A stretch of DNA of 64,000 nt, taken from Elmis aenea (taxonomy: Eukaryota > Arthropoda > Insecta > Coleoptera > Elmidae). Position 1 is the first letter of the stretch. Each line of letters opens with the position of its first letter. The stretch spans positions 1-64,000 of the forward strand of contig CANTFG010000119.1 of NCBI GenBank assembly GCA_947652605.1. The letters are read 5' to 3'. Positions 45,444 to 59,881 of the stretch are shown piece after piece. The notes beneath the pieces were generated by a model. It ran no database searches and was not told the DNA's origin. It saw nothing but the letters and a program-made list of their open reading frames with translations. Position numbers and translations under genes: made by a program.

Positions 45444-48400
45444 ATGGGTTATTTGAACAGAAATAAAGTTCTAATGACTGTTAAAATTTTAATTGTGATT
45501 AATAGTTTATTATTAGTCGTAGGTAAGTACACCAACTCAAAGTAAAAATGAAAGCGCGAATTTTTTACTTTGATTTTATTTTAGATGCTAATCCTGTAAT
45601 TCAAAGTTTTGAAGACCAGTGGAATTACAAAATAACCCCTGATAAAACTCCTATTTTGAGTAGTGAATCAGCTCGTGATAATGCAATACAGATTGCGGCT
45701 TGCAAAGGTTGTTTAACAAGTAAGACCCCCAATTTATGTTTATAATAAAGTTTAAGTTTACTTTAACGGACTTTGTCAGAAATTGATAAAATTATAGACA
45801 CTTATAAAACTGGACGTCCTGAGCTCAAATATGTTAAAATTATTTGGCGCTCTCAATTACTTAGCGTAAAAATTCATTTTAAAAGTTCCGTTTGACACTT
45901 AGGTTAGGTTTTTTCATTCGAATTTTCTCATGTTAGGATAGCTAAAATATCTTTGTAAAGTGTACGAATTTGATTATAAGGTATAAATGAAACTATATTT
46001 GTATCGATTTTGTGTTAAAATAAGCTAAAAATAACGTAAATCTTATAACATACCCAAGTTCACAACTGTCATTTTTTGCCGTCTTGAAATTGTATTTCCA
46101 CCTTTCTTGACTTTTCTGAGATCGTAAGGTGGACTCATTTAGATCTATAAGGATCAGATCAGTTTCAGTTGGAACTAAAATTTAAATTTTAAGCGACTAT
46201 TAATTTATTATTTTAACCATTAAATTGTAATTTGGGAGTGGTAGTTAATAATGCCGGTTATTCGATTATCACGTTAACTAAAGTAAGATCTAACACATCA
46301 GTTTATACAAAATAACCAACTGTGAACTTATATCTTAGCAATAAAATGAAAAATATTAGTTCCAATAAATAATTTTCAGCCAAACTGTGTGCAATTAAAA
46401 AAAAGCAGCAACTGCAACATGTTATTTGGTAATGGACAAAATTATTGCATGGGCAGCGTGTTTACTTTCATCGGAGGGTCAGGTTAGAGGTCGGAAAAAG
46501 TATTTTTTTTGTAGCTGAATAATGGGAAACGCTAAAATAAGATGACGTGCAGCTGTGCGCAACACTATTCCATCTGCTTTCTGTTTACTGTCATCAGAGG
46601 GTCAGGTTAGAGGTCGGAAAGAGTTTTTTTTTAAAGCTGATTAATGGGGAACGCTAAAATAAGATTACGTGCAGCTGTGTGCAACACTATTCCATCTGCA
46701 TTCTGTTTACTGTCATCAGAGGGTCAGGTTAGAGGTCGGAAAGAGTTTTTTTTTTAAGCTGATTAATGGGGAACGCTAAAATAAGATTACGTGCAGCTGT
46801 GCGCAACACTGTTTTTCAATTTTAACGTCTGGAACATACACACACACGCGTACACACAGTTGATTATTGGGTAAAAACTGAAGTGCTAGATGTTGCTTTA
46901 ATGAACGTGATAATCGAATCGATTTACAAGTTAATGGTTAAAATAATAAATCAATGGTCGCTTAAAAATAAAATTTTAGTTCCAACTGAAACTGATCTGA
47001 TCCTTATAGATCTAAATGAGTCCACATTACGATCTCAGAAAGGTCAAGAAAGGTGGAAATTGTAATTCAAGACTGCAAAAAATGACAGTTGTGAACTTGG
47101 GTTTGTTATAAGATTTACGTTATTTTTAGCTTATTTTAACACAAAATCGATACAAATATAGTTTCATTCATGCCTTATAATCATTATTCGTACACTTTAC
47201 AAAGATATTTTAGCTATCTTAACATGAGAAAATTCGAATGAAAAAACCTAACCTAACTGTCAAACGGAACTTTTAAAATGAATTTTTATGCTAAGTAATT
47301 GAGAGCGCCAAATAATTTTAACATATTTGAGCACAGGACGTCCAGTTTTATTAGTCTACTTAATTTTATCAATTTCTGACAAAGTCCGTTAAAGTAACTT
47401 GTTCCATAAAGACAGTGTAGACAAATTGGTGTAAAATTTTAACTTAGCGTTATTTTTTGAACAATTCTAAATCAAAACTCTTATTACAACTCTCATTAGG
47501 TACAACGTACAACTCTATTGACTGAAGGATAGTTAAGTATTAGGCTACAAAAAGTTGTTCAATATGCAATTTCTTACGACTTTATTAGTGCTAATATCTA
47601 GCGTCCACGTCTAAGAAAACTTTTACAAAATTGTTCCATGCAATTCCAAATCTAAACAGGTAAAATTAAATATGTGTATGTCCTTTTATTACAAATTTTA
47701 ATGTGAATCTCGTTTAAATTGTCACAATTGTATTCACACCACGGTCTACTACACAGGTTAGGAAGCCTGTCAAAAAATCAGGAACTTTTCAACATAAATT
47801 TCCGCTAGATGACGATACGTCTAAGAACCATTCGCCATAAATATCCGTTAGATGGCAATAAGTCTAAGAACTTGAGCTAGCACTAGGTGGGATCTTATTT
47901 TGAACAAAACTGACTTAAAAATTCGATAAAAACATCCCCTGATTGATTACATTAGAATTTTGCGAATGTTTTAAGCGAAAGCCTTTAAATATTGCTGACT
48001 ATGTCAAAATATTGTACACGAACCGGTTCTTAGACGTATCGCCATCTAGCAATAATTTATGGCGAACGGTTCTTAGACATAACGCCATCTGTGGGATAAT
48101 TTACGGAACTAGTTACCGGCCTCAGTCGTTTTTATATGGGAGTCTCCCAACCTGTGTAGAAGACCGTGATTCACACTCTGTATAATTCATTGATTTAAGC
48201 GAAGCAAACGTCAGAATGACATTATGATGCTTGTGCAGTTATCCCAGGAGCAATCTTTTGATATTGTTCAGTTTTTAACTACATATTAACTATAAGGTAT
48301 AGAGTTAAGCTAAACTTAATGTAAAAATTTCCAAAATGTAGCAAACTTAAGATCAAAAGAATTATATACTATCTTGCAAAATTACCCTCATTTAAATTTG

Positions 48401-50202
48401 TACACAGGTTTAACTAGCACGAGGCACGACAATATGTACCTTCGTCAAAATGGATAGGTAAATTGCTTTAAAACTATAAAAAGTGCAATAATTAAATAAA
48501 AACTTTTATGGATTTTAAACATTTGCAACGAACTACAAAAATTCGACGTACTAAATAAAAAACATTTTTTAAGATCTCTTGGTCATACTTGCTAAAAATA
48601 TTTAAAGATGATTTTATATTTAAGTTAGTGCACAATCACAACGGTATTGGATTCAGCAGTGTCTTGAGTAAAAACTATTAACAAGGCCTTACAATTATCT
48701 CAGTATCTTACAAAAGAGCCATTCAGCCACGCTTCAGATTAAATAAAAATAGAAAATGGGTGCAGTTCAATCGATTTAATATTAATATCTGCAGCATATT
48801 AATCATAGCAACTTTCATACTTTCAGCTCCATTTACTTTACCAAGTCACGGCTTTGATGTATATTTAAATTAAATCAGATTATTTATGTGATAAATGTAA
48901 CAATAAAACTGGAATATTGTAGAAATGCATACAGTAAGGTCGAAATTGCCATTAATTTCTCCTAAGAAGACATGTTGTGTTAGTTATGTGTGTAATCTAC
49001 AGGGCCAGCTTACAGCCTAGACATTGTTGATTATACAAGGAAATTACTTTTTTTTTTGCTCAATCATGAATGTTAAACAACATTATTATTAATTTTAGTA
49101 TTTACACATATATATTAAGATCGTAACGATATCTGCAAATAACTTTGTTAAATATGTCTTTAAATTCTTATTTGTAGGTTTTCTTGGTGCACTTCTAGTT
49201 AATATTTACAATTATCGATTTGTATGCGTAGTGCTTTTAAATACAAATTTATTAAAACTTATGTTAACGTATTATTTTAGTTGCTGATTTCATAAGACAA
49301 GATCGTGGTGAACAAAATTTTACAGACAGCATTAAAAAAAAGGCTACTAGTATGTGCGCCTTGGTAGGCATAGAAAACGTGTGCAATCAAATCCTCAGCA
49401 CAATCGTTCCAAATGTAACAGTGATGAAACACTGGGGTAAGTACGTGTAAAATTATGTGATAATAGCCTGCATTGAGGTTTTAAGCCAAGGGCACGTGGA
49501 CGCACCAATGGAGATGATAGCTATAATTTTTGACGTACATGTTAATTATTTTTCTATTATTAGACTAAAAACTACGTCGAAACTTTGAGTAACTGATAAA
49601 TTACCGGAATTACGTTTGTTTACGGTGACTTAATTAATATTTGTTCAATTGTAACTTAATTGTAACGAAGTAACACGACTTTAAATATTAATTAAACGTG
49701 AACAAAAAAAAAATGGCGAGAAGCAATTATTATATAATGTTTTTAGCTTCTCAAGGTTTTCTCGAATAGAAATTTTTGTTTGTTTAGTATTAATTTTTTT
49801 TTAAATCACAATATTTTATCAGTGTTTATTTAGAACCGGTTGATTTGCGCTACTGATTACTTATCATCGGTTCTAAGGGGATAGCTCTTACTGTATTAAC
49901 AAATTTTGGTTGGTGTTGTGTTGGAAGTCGTTTTATTTTGTCGATTTAGTTTGCTGCTTATGACCAAAATGACAATACATTATTAGTTCACCTTTTTTTC
50001 TTCCAAAATAGGTGTCGATGTGTGCACCAAAATGGATGTTATCTTTGGTGCGGATTGTAAGCTGGAAGAAGAAACAAAACCAGAAACTGCAACTACTCCT
50101 GACTCGTCCTCGAACTCGTCAGAAAAGAACTTTAATTTTTTTAACTTAATTTTGTTTTTGGTTTTGACCAAAATTATTACAGTTAAGTTCTTGCATTTTT
50201 GA
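45444..50202 (+). CDS. Secreted saposin-B-like protein, unit 2 copy (4 exons)
   Basis: Exons are 45444-45522, 45585-45719, 49281-49436 and 50012-50202. The exons look identical to those of the unit 1 gene, so both copies would encode the same 186-residue protein, with all six cysteines, all splice signals and the stop intact. Leader, introns and intronic transposons are copied too, so regulation should be the same unless the 11.26-kb insertion about 4.2 kb upstream has an effect. The equivalent gene of unit 3 would start about 1.7 kb past the window end. Confidence 0.68.
45754..47400. mobile_element. Fold-back element in intron 2, unit 2 copy
   Basis: Counterpart of 14864-16510. Confidence 0.85.
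46435..46810. repeat. 122-123-bp tandem repeats, unit 2 copy
   Basis: Counterpart of 15545-15920, three copies, no change in copy number. Confidence 0.88.
47740..48168. mobile_element. 429-bp hAT MITE in intron 2, unit 2 copy
   Basis: Counterpart of 16850-17278, flanked by ATTCACAC. Confidence 0.85.
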
Positions 50203-50387
50203 TGTACGTAATGATAGAAACGATATGTAACAAATATTTTGTACAATTGATCATCTAAACCGATTATTACATTTCCTGTTTAAATGTTGTTATTTAAATG
50301 TTTGCAATCATTGTACATACACATAGTTTATGTTTAGTTGTTAGCCTTGAGTAGTAGGTTAACAAATTGAAGCCGAACGCACTGGGT

Positions 50388-50523
50388 TCAGTTCACACCG
50401 CTTTTGCAAGACGAATTTTGTGAAAGTCACAGCTTACTTTGAAAAATACGCACGTCGTATGCCAACGTCAATTTTGAGACATAAATCATTATTGCAAAAC
50501 AAAACTGTAAACAACAACGAAAA
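50388..50523 (+). promoter_or_regulatory. Orphan duplicate of the gene leader, unit 2 copy
   Basis: Counterpart of 19498-19633, cut at the same base. Confidence 0.7.
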
Positions 50524-50831
50524 TATATACAGGGTGTAGACTCGGATCACGCAACATAGCAATTTCAATGGAAAAATTTTAAAAGTCGAATTCTTGCTCC
50601 GCTAATTATTTTAGAAAAAAAGTGCAAATACGTTTTTTGTAGAGAAAAAAATTCTGTATCCATAAATGTAATCAATATTACTTTTTCGTTTTCCAATAAC
50701 TGAAAATTAAGCAAATTAAAAAACGCGTTTTCGCGAAAATCTGTAGTGCCTTGGAATTATGCTACGACAACTGCCCATCTTACTAACACTTACTGTCACT
50801 TTGACGTTTGAAGTTTATTCTTTTTTGAAAA

Positions 50832-52351
50832 TTTGAAAAAAAATTAATAACGCCATTAAGTCAAAATGATTTATATGGTGCATTATGTAGGATGGTTTGA
50901 TGCATCTACCCTATAAATATGAATACTCCACCCCGGGGCAGAGCGATGATATGATTTTTTTTAATATAATTCAATTAATCATTTTTTTTTGAAAAAAAAT
51001 TGATAACGCCATTAAATCAAAATGATTTATATGGTGCATTATGTAGGATGGTTTGGTGCATCTAATCTATACATATGAATACTCCACCCCGGGGCAGAGC
51101 GATGATATGAATTTTTTTAAATAATTCAATTAATCTTTTTTTTTTTTAATTGATAACGCCATTAAGTCAAAATGATTTATATGGTGCATTATGTAGGATG
51201 GTTTGATGCATCTACCCTATAAATATGAATACTCCACCCCGGGGCAGAGCGATGATATGAATTTTTTTAAATAATTCAATTAATCTTTTTTTTTTTTAAT
51301 TGATAACGCCATTAAGTCAAAATGATTTATATGGTGCATTATGTAGGATGGTTTGATGCATCTACCCTATAAATATGAATACTCCACCCCGGGGCAGAGC
51401 GATGATATGATTTTTTTTATATAATTCAATTAATCATTTTTTTTTGAAAAAAAATTGATAACGCCATTAAGTCAAAATGATTTATATGGTGCATTATGTA
51501 GGATGGTTTGGTTCATCTAATCTATACATATGAATACTCCACCCCGGGGCAGAGCGATGATATGAATTTTTTTAAATAATTCAATTAATCTTTTTTTTTT
51601 TTAATTGATAACGCCATTAAGTCAAAATGATTTATATGGTGCATTATGTAGGATGGTTTGATGCATCTACCCTATAAATATGAATACTCCACCCCGGGGC
51701 AGAGCGATGATATGATTTTTTTTATATAATTCAATTAATCATTTTTTTTTGAAAAAAAATTGATAACGCCATTAAGTCAAAATGATTTGTATGGTGCATT
51801 ATGTAGGATGGTTTGATGCATCTACCCTATAAATATGAATACTCCACCCCGGGGCAGAGCGATGATATGATTTTTTTTATATAATTCAATTAATCATTTT
51901 TTTTTGAAAAAAAATTGATAACGCCATTAAGTCAAAATGATTTATATGGTGCATTATGTAGGATGGTTTGATGCATCTACCCTATAAATATGAATACTCC
52001 ACCCCGGGGCAGAGCGATGATATGATTTTTTTTATATAATTCAATTAATCATTTTTTTTTTGAAAAAAAATTTATAACGCCATTAAGTCAAAATGATTTA
52101 TATGGTGCATTATGTAGGATGGTTTGGTGCATCTACCCTATACATATGAATACTCCACCCCGGGGCAGAGCGATGATATGAATTTTTTTAAATAATTCAT
52201 TTAATCTTTTTTTTTGAAAACAAATTGATAACGCCATTAAGTCAAAATTATTTATATGGTGCATTATGTAGAATGGTTTGATGCATCTACCCTATAAATA
52301 TGAATACTTCACCCTGGGGCAGAGCGATGATATGAATTTTTTTAAATAATT
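50832..52351. repeat. 155-bp satellite array at the unit 2/3 junction
   Basis: Same length and monomer order as 19942-21461, with no copy-number change. Confidence 0.92.
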
Positions 52352-53515
52352 GATTTATTTACTCGGTTCATTTATATTAATATCCATTTTGTATTATAAT
52401 TTGCTGTTGAGACGAGTTGCAAACGACTATTTTAGTCGGAAGTTAATATTTTTTGTCACCGACTTATTTTTATTCTCTGTTAAAGTAAAGTAAAGTTGCT
52501 ACATTGCATGTACTATTACCCTTGAAGGAGAGGTATGGCCTGCGGGAACAATGGTGTATGGTATGCGACGGTCCGTTCACATACTGTGCCATAGCGTAGG
52601 GGCCCCTACTTTTAGGCCGCTAGATTCACTCCGGTGATCTTTTTTCGTAATAACGTTTTCTTACAAAATGAGACTGAATGGTAAATAAACTATCAAAAGA
52701 ATGTTTTACATTGCAATATGCCTTCAGTGGACATTTAACTCGTTTTACAGCTTTTATAGGTTTATAAAAATGACTGGTAAAAACCTTTTTCTGGTAACTT
52801 TTAAAATCACAGTTTCCACATTACATTTATATAAGAAATTATTTGAGACGTCAATTTCATAGTGCATTCTGGTTAGGTGCGTGACAAACGCTCCGTATTT
52901 TCGGAATCGCATAGAGCAGCCATCGTGCAAACAATTAAAGCTGTTTGCAGTTTATCGGTGCAAGTAATTGTGTAAATCTTATTTTCTTATTGTAGTAAAT
53001 GTTGCGTTGCAGACGCTTCATTTATACATTTTTTGTAAAAAAAAGAATTTTTATTCACCTGCAAAACTCACAGAACACTTCCAACCACATAGACATAGAC
53101 AATGCACAATGAACAAATCTTAAAGAAACCGATACGAAAACGTGTTACAACCCGCAATTCGGTGTATGTGGTGGGATAATTTTACATAATTTCCTCATGT
53201 AAATGTCCAGTAAGACTGTAAATATAAAGTAATTTTACATAGCATTTTGTAATTTTAATTTTATATTGTAAAATACTTGTAAAGTTCACCAAAACTTAGT
53301 ATTTTTACTATTAAACGAATGGAATAAGCCATTTACGTTGTTTTTGTGGTAATTTTTATGTAAACTTACATATTAGCACATGTAACTTAGGTGTATTTTT
53401 ACATGCATTTTTTACAGTGTATTTTCAAAAAAAAGGAACCCTGTCCAGATTTGTTTAGACTTGTTTAATGTCAGTCCAAACTTTGACCATGGGTGTTTCA
53501 TATATTATAGTGATT

Positions 53516-54107
53516 ATGCCGTCTAAGAAGCGAAATTACCGTACGTTGGAACAAAAGCGCAACTTTTATCTGAGATTAAGAACAAATGTAAATTGACTAG
53601 TTCGCCAAATCCACCTTATGTGCTCTAATAAGAAGGAAGCAAAAGTTACCCCAACAGTTGCTATGACATTTTCTGAACCAGGAAAATGAAAATGTCGAAA
53701 AACTTAAAAATGTGTCAAGATGGAAAAAATATTTTGTAAATGGTTTTTACAGCAAAGAGGACGAAATCCTCCAATAAGTGGTGTTATTCTGAAAGAGGAA
53801 GCAAAATATTTTTATGCCAAGATTCGAAAACATTGACATACATTTTCCGCTAGCTCGGGATGGTTAAAAAACTTAAGAATCAATATGGTTTACGTTTTAC
53901 GACTATGACTGGAGAAAGAAAAAAGATGTTTAAAACCAAAACTAGTTGCTTCCTTTCTACAAAAACTTGCAAACAAAATCGAGGAGTCAAATTTAACCCA
54001 TTGATCAGTGGTATAAACACACTTGTACTGGAAGCTATTACCAGGAAAAACTTACTTTTCAAGTTATGTAAAATCAGCTTTTGTAGGAAAACAACAAAGG
54101 GAGAATA
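53516..54107 (+). pseudogene. Pogo/Tigger-like transposase remnant, unit 3 copy
   Basis: Same lesions as 3090-3681. Confidence 0.72.
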
Positions 54108-54967
54108 GCCTTTCTAGGATGTATAAAAGATGTATAATTTAATATTCAGTTGTTTTAATATGCGCTGCTCCTGGTGATGGTTTGTGTTTATTAATCCACA
54201 GCGTTAAATCACTTCTAAGAACTACCTATTTAATAACTCCTAGAAACCGTGAACATAACTGTCCTTAATTAGTTCACGTTACAGAGACTACACTATATTA
54301 ACAAAATTAAAAGATAAATGAATAATCTACCGCTAAATATAACGTTCATTACTAACTTGTTAAAAAAGTTTTTTTTTTTGTAGATAAATTTCTTACGCTT
54401 TTAACCATAATTGACACTTCATTCAAAAAGGAAAAACAAATACTACCGTAATTCATCGATTCTAAGACGACATCGATTGTAAAACGCACCTTAATTTCAG
54501 TACTACAAACAGAAAAAAATAATCGATTTTAATAATGTAAGACGCCACCGATTCAAAGGTTCACCCTCGTCTTTAGAGACATCTATATAGTAAAAAAAAG
54601 TGCGTCAAAAATTGATAAAATACGGTATTTATTCGAACATGGCGTTCATAAAAAAAAATTAAAAATGACTGCAGTATGTTTGCAACTACGTGCACCATGA
54701 ATATATCTGATACCACCAGCGTAGTTGCCATGCGAAATTATAACAACACCCAAACTTTTATATTTTTGTTATTAACACCAAAGAAACTATCAAACACACA
54801 AAAAATCGCAGAATTTTATCTTTCGCTCCTACTAAGTAAGCTATATCTATGTTTTTAACACGTTTGAATATCGTTAAGAATTGAGTTTTGTTACATGCAA
54901 CTTATTGCTGATTTAATTGTTTTTATCTCTTATAATTAGGCAACTTTAACATAGTGGCCCGAATTAA

Positions 54968-55380
54968 CCCTCAACCACTGCTTAAGGGTCAATTTGACCA
55001 ATGCTATAAAAAATATTAAATTCGTTTAGCAATGTGTCAAATATTTGGAGGTTAGTGAACAGAATTATAAAAATTTAAAAAAAAAACAATTTCACAGGAA
55101 GCTTGAAAAGCACATAAATTGTTATATAAGTCGATAAAAAGTAAGCAATTATGTTTGCGTAAAATGTTTGTTCGCAATGGTTCCATCTAACTAGCAAACA
55201 TAGTGTTTAAACTTCGTACAGTTCAAATATTTTTTCAAATATACTTGTTGTAGAAGCATTTACTTGCTAACCTGCACCTTTATACAATAAAATTCCTAAT
55301 TTCAAAAAATATTTAGATATGGTCAATTTGATCCATTTACAGAAAGTGCCCATTTAAAATAGACCAACAGTGGTTAAGGA
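54968..55380. mobile_element. piggyBac-like MITE, unit 3 copy
   Basis: Counterpart of 4542-4954. Confidence 0.5.
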
Positions 55381-56429
55381 TCAAGTGACATGCCCTGTAC
55401 ACTATGTATAGCAAACTTTTTAATAAGGTCATTTATCATCAGTGGTTAGTTTTTGTCGATATTAAAAATACACCTTTGAAGCTAAAGAAATACTTTTCAT
55501 AACATTTACAATCCTTTATTGACTTTAAGAACTTGCTTATAAATAGCTTTATCTACTACCACTAATGTAAATGCCTCTTACCTACAGCCTGCATCCATAG
55601 TAAGTGAGTCTTAACCAGTGACGGACTGGGAACAAAAACCGGCCCGGGCATTCAGATTATAGAGGCCCACAGCCAGGGTTGGTCAAAATTTGATTTTTAT
55701 TTAAAAAATCAACAATCATTGATTTAAATTTAAAAAATCAACAACTTTTGATGTTTTTTTTTTTTTAAACTTGACTATTAGTTTTCCTTTTCACAACTAA
55801 TTTATTCATTTTTCACGTTACGTTATATTCTCTAAACAGCGTCATTAAAAAAGAATGCAAAAAATGGAATAATTTCTTATTATGAATTTTATTGTTAACT
55901 TTTTTAGTTCTTTATAAAAGTTGGTGCATTACCTCAAACTAATTTTAAGATGAAATTTTTTTATAAAAATTCATACAACACTAAATTTTACCTATTTCAG
56001 ATATATTCACAAGAGTAATGTGCCCTTATTGAAGAGGTACAAAAAAAACTCAGGAGGAAAGATTATTTAGAATTAAAAATAAAACCAAATGTAAAATTTA
56101 ACGTTAAAATTCCAATTTTTATTTTTGAAGCAAGTAATTTTAACATTAAAAAAAACTGCAACAAATGGAAAAGCTTTTTATTATCGGTCTCTCAAAAAAT
56201 TTTATTCTTAGGAAAAGTTGGTGCATGGTCTAAAACTAATTTTGAGTTTCAAAAAAATTCAATAAAAATTGAAATAACATTAGATTTTAACGATTTTAGA
56301 AATATTTTTGCAAGAGTAAAGTGCTAGTATTTTAAGAATTCTAAAAAAGTTCCAAAAAAACTTTTTTGAAAACCTATAATACGGGCACTTTACTCTTGCG
56401 AATACTTCTAAAATCGCTAAAATCTAGTG

Positions 56430-57426
56430 CAGGGGTTCCCAAAGTTTTGACCAGGAGGGACAAATTTTAAACTTCGAATATTTGGCGGGCCAAAAAAAAA
56501 GTGTTTTTGAGACTTTGATTTGTGGAGAACCAACAAAAACTCGAAATGTCAAAACATGTAGATATACAGTGTGGCTGGTTTTTCATTGTCCAGCTTATAT
56601 CTGCTGAAATATTAATGTTACCAAAAAAAGTTAAATGAGAAACTTATTAAACAAAAGCTGGTCTACAAAATTGTGCTAAAAATGTTGTTCCATAGCCTAC
56701 CAGTTTTTCGGAAAAATATCCAACTTTTGTTTTTTAAATAGAACACCCTGTATATTTTTAAAAAATCACATTCTAAATCAATTTCTCTTCACAATGATAC
56801 TATCATAAGTACCATTTTGCTTTTAAATTATGCTCAATATTAAAAAAAAAGAGAATTATTATAGCCGGCTGTGGAAACGGCACAGCATATCAACTTTTTC
56901 ATTATTTGTATGGTACATTTTTCTTAATTATAATTACACTTATTTTTGTCTGATTTGACAAGTGTTTGCTAATGTAAACAAATTTGACAGGTATTTGCAA
57001 TAAACAAAACAATATCACAGCCGACTTTAATCATCCTTTTTTTGAAATATTGTGCATAATTTAAAAGCAAAATGGTACTTATGATATATCATTGTAAAGA
57101 GAAATTGATTTAGAATGTGATTCTGTAAAAATATACCGGGTGTTCTATTTAAAAAACCAAAGTTGGATATTTTTCCGAAAAACTGGTAGGCTATGGAACA
57201 AAATTTTTAGCACAATTTTGTAGACCAGCTTTTGTTTAATAAGTTTCTCAATTAACTTTTTTTTGGTAACTTTGATATTTCAACAGATATAAGCTGGACA
57301 ATGAAAAATCAGCCACCCTGTATATAATTTTTTTGTGAAAAGCAAATTATCTGGTATGAATTCAAGATGGCGGATTGTCTGACATCGCGCGGGCCGTATT
57401 TTTAGGGTTCGCGGGCCGCATTTGTC
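56430..57426. mobile_element. 241-bp hAT-like MITE, unit 3, interrupted
   Basis: Counterpart of 6004-6244 split by the fold-back element, giving a three-level nest (hAT, hAT MITE, TA-site element). Confidence 0.78.
56567..57320. mobile_element. 754-bp fold-back Tc1/mariner-type MITE, only in unit 3
   Basis: It begins CAGTGTGGCTGGTTTTTCAT and ends ATGAAAAATCAGCCACCCTG, flanked by TA. The unoccupied site GATATATATAAT is present in units 1 and 2, so the insertion is directly demonstrated. Most of the element is palindromic, with arms of about 350 bp. Shared inner landmarks are CATAGCCTACCAGTTTTTCG, AAATAGAACACCC and ATTTAAAAGCAAAATGGTAC. It has no coding capacity. Confidence 0.93.
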
Positions 57427-58232
57427 ATCTAGTGTCATGCATTTTTCTTGATATTTTTCCAGCTTAAAATTAGTTTTAGAGCATGCATCAACTTTTACTA
57501 CCCACTAAAAGCTCTATATGGTAAATACTTACACAGACTTAATAAACTCGCATCAATATATTTATTACGAATCTATTTGTTAAACAATGTGTTTTATAAA
57601 ATAAGCATATTATGAAACTACTATTTACACATACACACGCCATCTATAGCTATAGGCTTCAGGGTTCGGATAATATCGGGACTATTTCTGAAGCACGACT
57701 GGCGCGATCAAACATACGACGCTATTGCGTATTGTGGAGCCCCAGAAAAATATTAAGATTGAATACGGCCCGTATTAAACGGGCAAATGTTATAATCATA
57801 ATTTTTGCGCTCCTTATACTTCAGCGCCGAACTTATTAATCCCGTAGCTTAGACCGGCCCATTCGGGCACCGGCCCTTCGGGCATTTGCCCGAACTGCCC
57901 GATGGCCAGTCCGGGCCTGGTCTTAACGCACGGTAAGCAAAACGCTCACTTGGCTAGAAAGATGGAAGTAGCCTTAAGTCAAATTTGGCAAGACAACGTA
58001 ATTACATGTGTATATTGGCCAGAAAGCCGTTAAAATCGTAGGTATTATGTGTTCGTAGAAAAAATAAGCTACATAACACGAGTTCTAAAGCAATTACGCA
58101 CTCGTGGAAATACGCACTCGCCGCTACGTGGTTCCGTGCGTAACTTTTCCACTCGTGCGTAATATGCTTCTCACAACTCTTGTTATGTAATATACCATTT
58201 TGTTCTATTACAACAAACATGTAAATAGGGTT

Positions 58233-59881
58233 AAATATGAGTCGCCTAGATGCAAACTCGGTTATATCCATTTTGGGTGCAAATTAAACTGACAGTGCCA
58301 TCTTGTAGAGAATCGAATTCTCTGTGAATATAGATATACCCTGACATTCAAAACCGACTAAAACATGTGCTCCACACCGTTTAAATGCAAAGGTCCAATG
58401 CAAAACCGGGCAATTCCTATTTTACATAGTAGCATAAACGACTAAATCAATATCGATGCAAAATCGGTTATATCCAATGGCAAAATTTATCTTTAGCTAC
58501 AAATACGGTTAAATCCATTTTCATAGGTTTTACGAATTATTTTAAGCTTAAAACAAGTTAGAGTTGTTGTGTGCAAGCAAGCACGTGTTTGAAAGAAGAT
58601 GGATCCAGAGCGATTTGTAAGTTTAAAGTTCCCAAAGGAATGCCCGTGCTAAAGCTTTCTTTGGGCTTCTGAAGGAAGAGAGGAAAGATTTACTCACCAT
58701 TTCGTCAGAAAAATTTAGTGCTCCCAAAAATACCTGACCAAATTACGTATTATAATTGTCAATTTTATATTTACAATTTTTACGGTTGTTGTGGGATCGT
58801 CAAAAAGCAAATTGTCTCCCCAAAATGTTTTCATCTACACTTGGTTTGAACACGAAAGTTCAAAATCTTCTAATGAAATTGTATCAGCAGTATATGACTA
58901 CATTAGTAAAATTGAAATTGATGATGATACGAGGGAGATTCGTTTAATGGCCGACGGGTGTACTGGACAAAATAAGAACAGCTGGATGATTGCAATGGCT
59001 TGTAAATGGTTTTCGTAAGCGCCAAAACAAATTAATACAATACAGCTAATTTTCCCTGTCACTCGGCACTCATATCTACCATCAGATCGCGTATTTGCTC
59101 AGATGGAGAAACAGGTTCGTAAAAAAGATACCATAATAGATCTAAAAGACTATATCAACATTTTCAAAGTTCGTGGTACTGTGAAGAGACTCGCAGAAGA
59201 TTGGACGGTATTTGACAATTTGACTGGAGGAACGCTATAAAAAATGTGATGAAACCAACAAGCTGTTTACCTTTTAAGCTATCCTCTTGAAAAAGATTTG
59301 TTCTAAGCAGAAGTAAAAAAGGAAACATTTTTGTGAAAGGTAAAATGAATTATAAAAATGATACTGCAGTGGCTCAATCAATTTGTAAAAAGGGAAAAAC
59401 CCTTTAGATGATCGCTCCAAAGTTTTTACAAGTAGGCAATCGGCCCATCAAGCAACAAAAAAAGAATGTAAATGAGTTACTAATCAAACATTTTGGAAAA
59501 GATTGGCTCTCAAAGTCAGAAGAATATAAATTAAATTTTCATATAAATATACATTATAAATTCTGTTACCGATAACAATGGTACAGATAAAGTAAACGGT
59601 TTATGATATTATTAAATGAATGATTTGTTTTTAATTCAAATCCGGACAAATCCTGAATTAGCTGCAAAAGTGGCTAAATGCGTGCTTAATTTTCATTTTT
59701 CTCTTAAACGATTTGAGTTTGTTTTTTGAGGTTCCGGTGGATTATTCTTAATATTTTTTCTTAATTTTGTCAACAAAAACAATAATTTTAACTAAACTGT
59801 GCAAGTGGTTATAGTTTTTCTCAATTATCTCATTTTCAATAAAAGTGGAGATAGTCAGTTTTGCATCTAGGCGACTCATAT
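58233..59881. mobile_element. Inverted-repeat element with DUF7869-like gene, unit 3 copy
   Basis: Counterpart of 7051-8699. Confidence 0.65.
58599..59575 (+). pseudogene. DUF7869-like transposase pseudogene, unit 3 copy
   Basis: Same lesions as 7417-8393. Confidence 0.68.

Larger units (their letters stand above)
20361..51250. repeat. Tandem segmental unit, copy 2 (with 11.26-kb insertion)
   Basis: It matches unit 1 at an offset of 19,536 up to 29871 and 30,890 from 41134 onward; the difference of 11,354 is the insertion plus its 92-bp duplication. The only base differences I noticed are at 26228 and 26232. Confidence 0.93.
55616..57919. mobile_element. hAT-like family 1 element copy a, unit 3 (interrupted)
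   Basis: Counterpart of 5190-6737, lengthened by 756 bp because of the element at 56567-57320. Confidence 0.88.
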
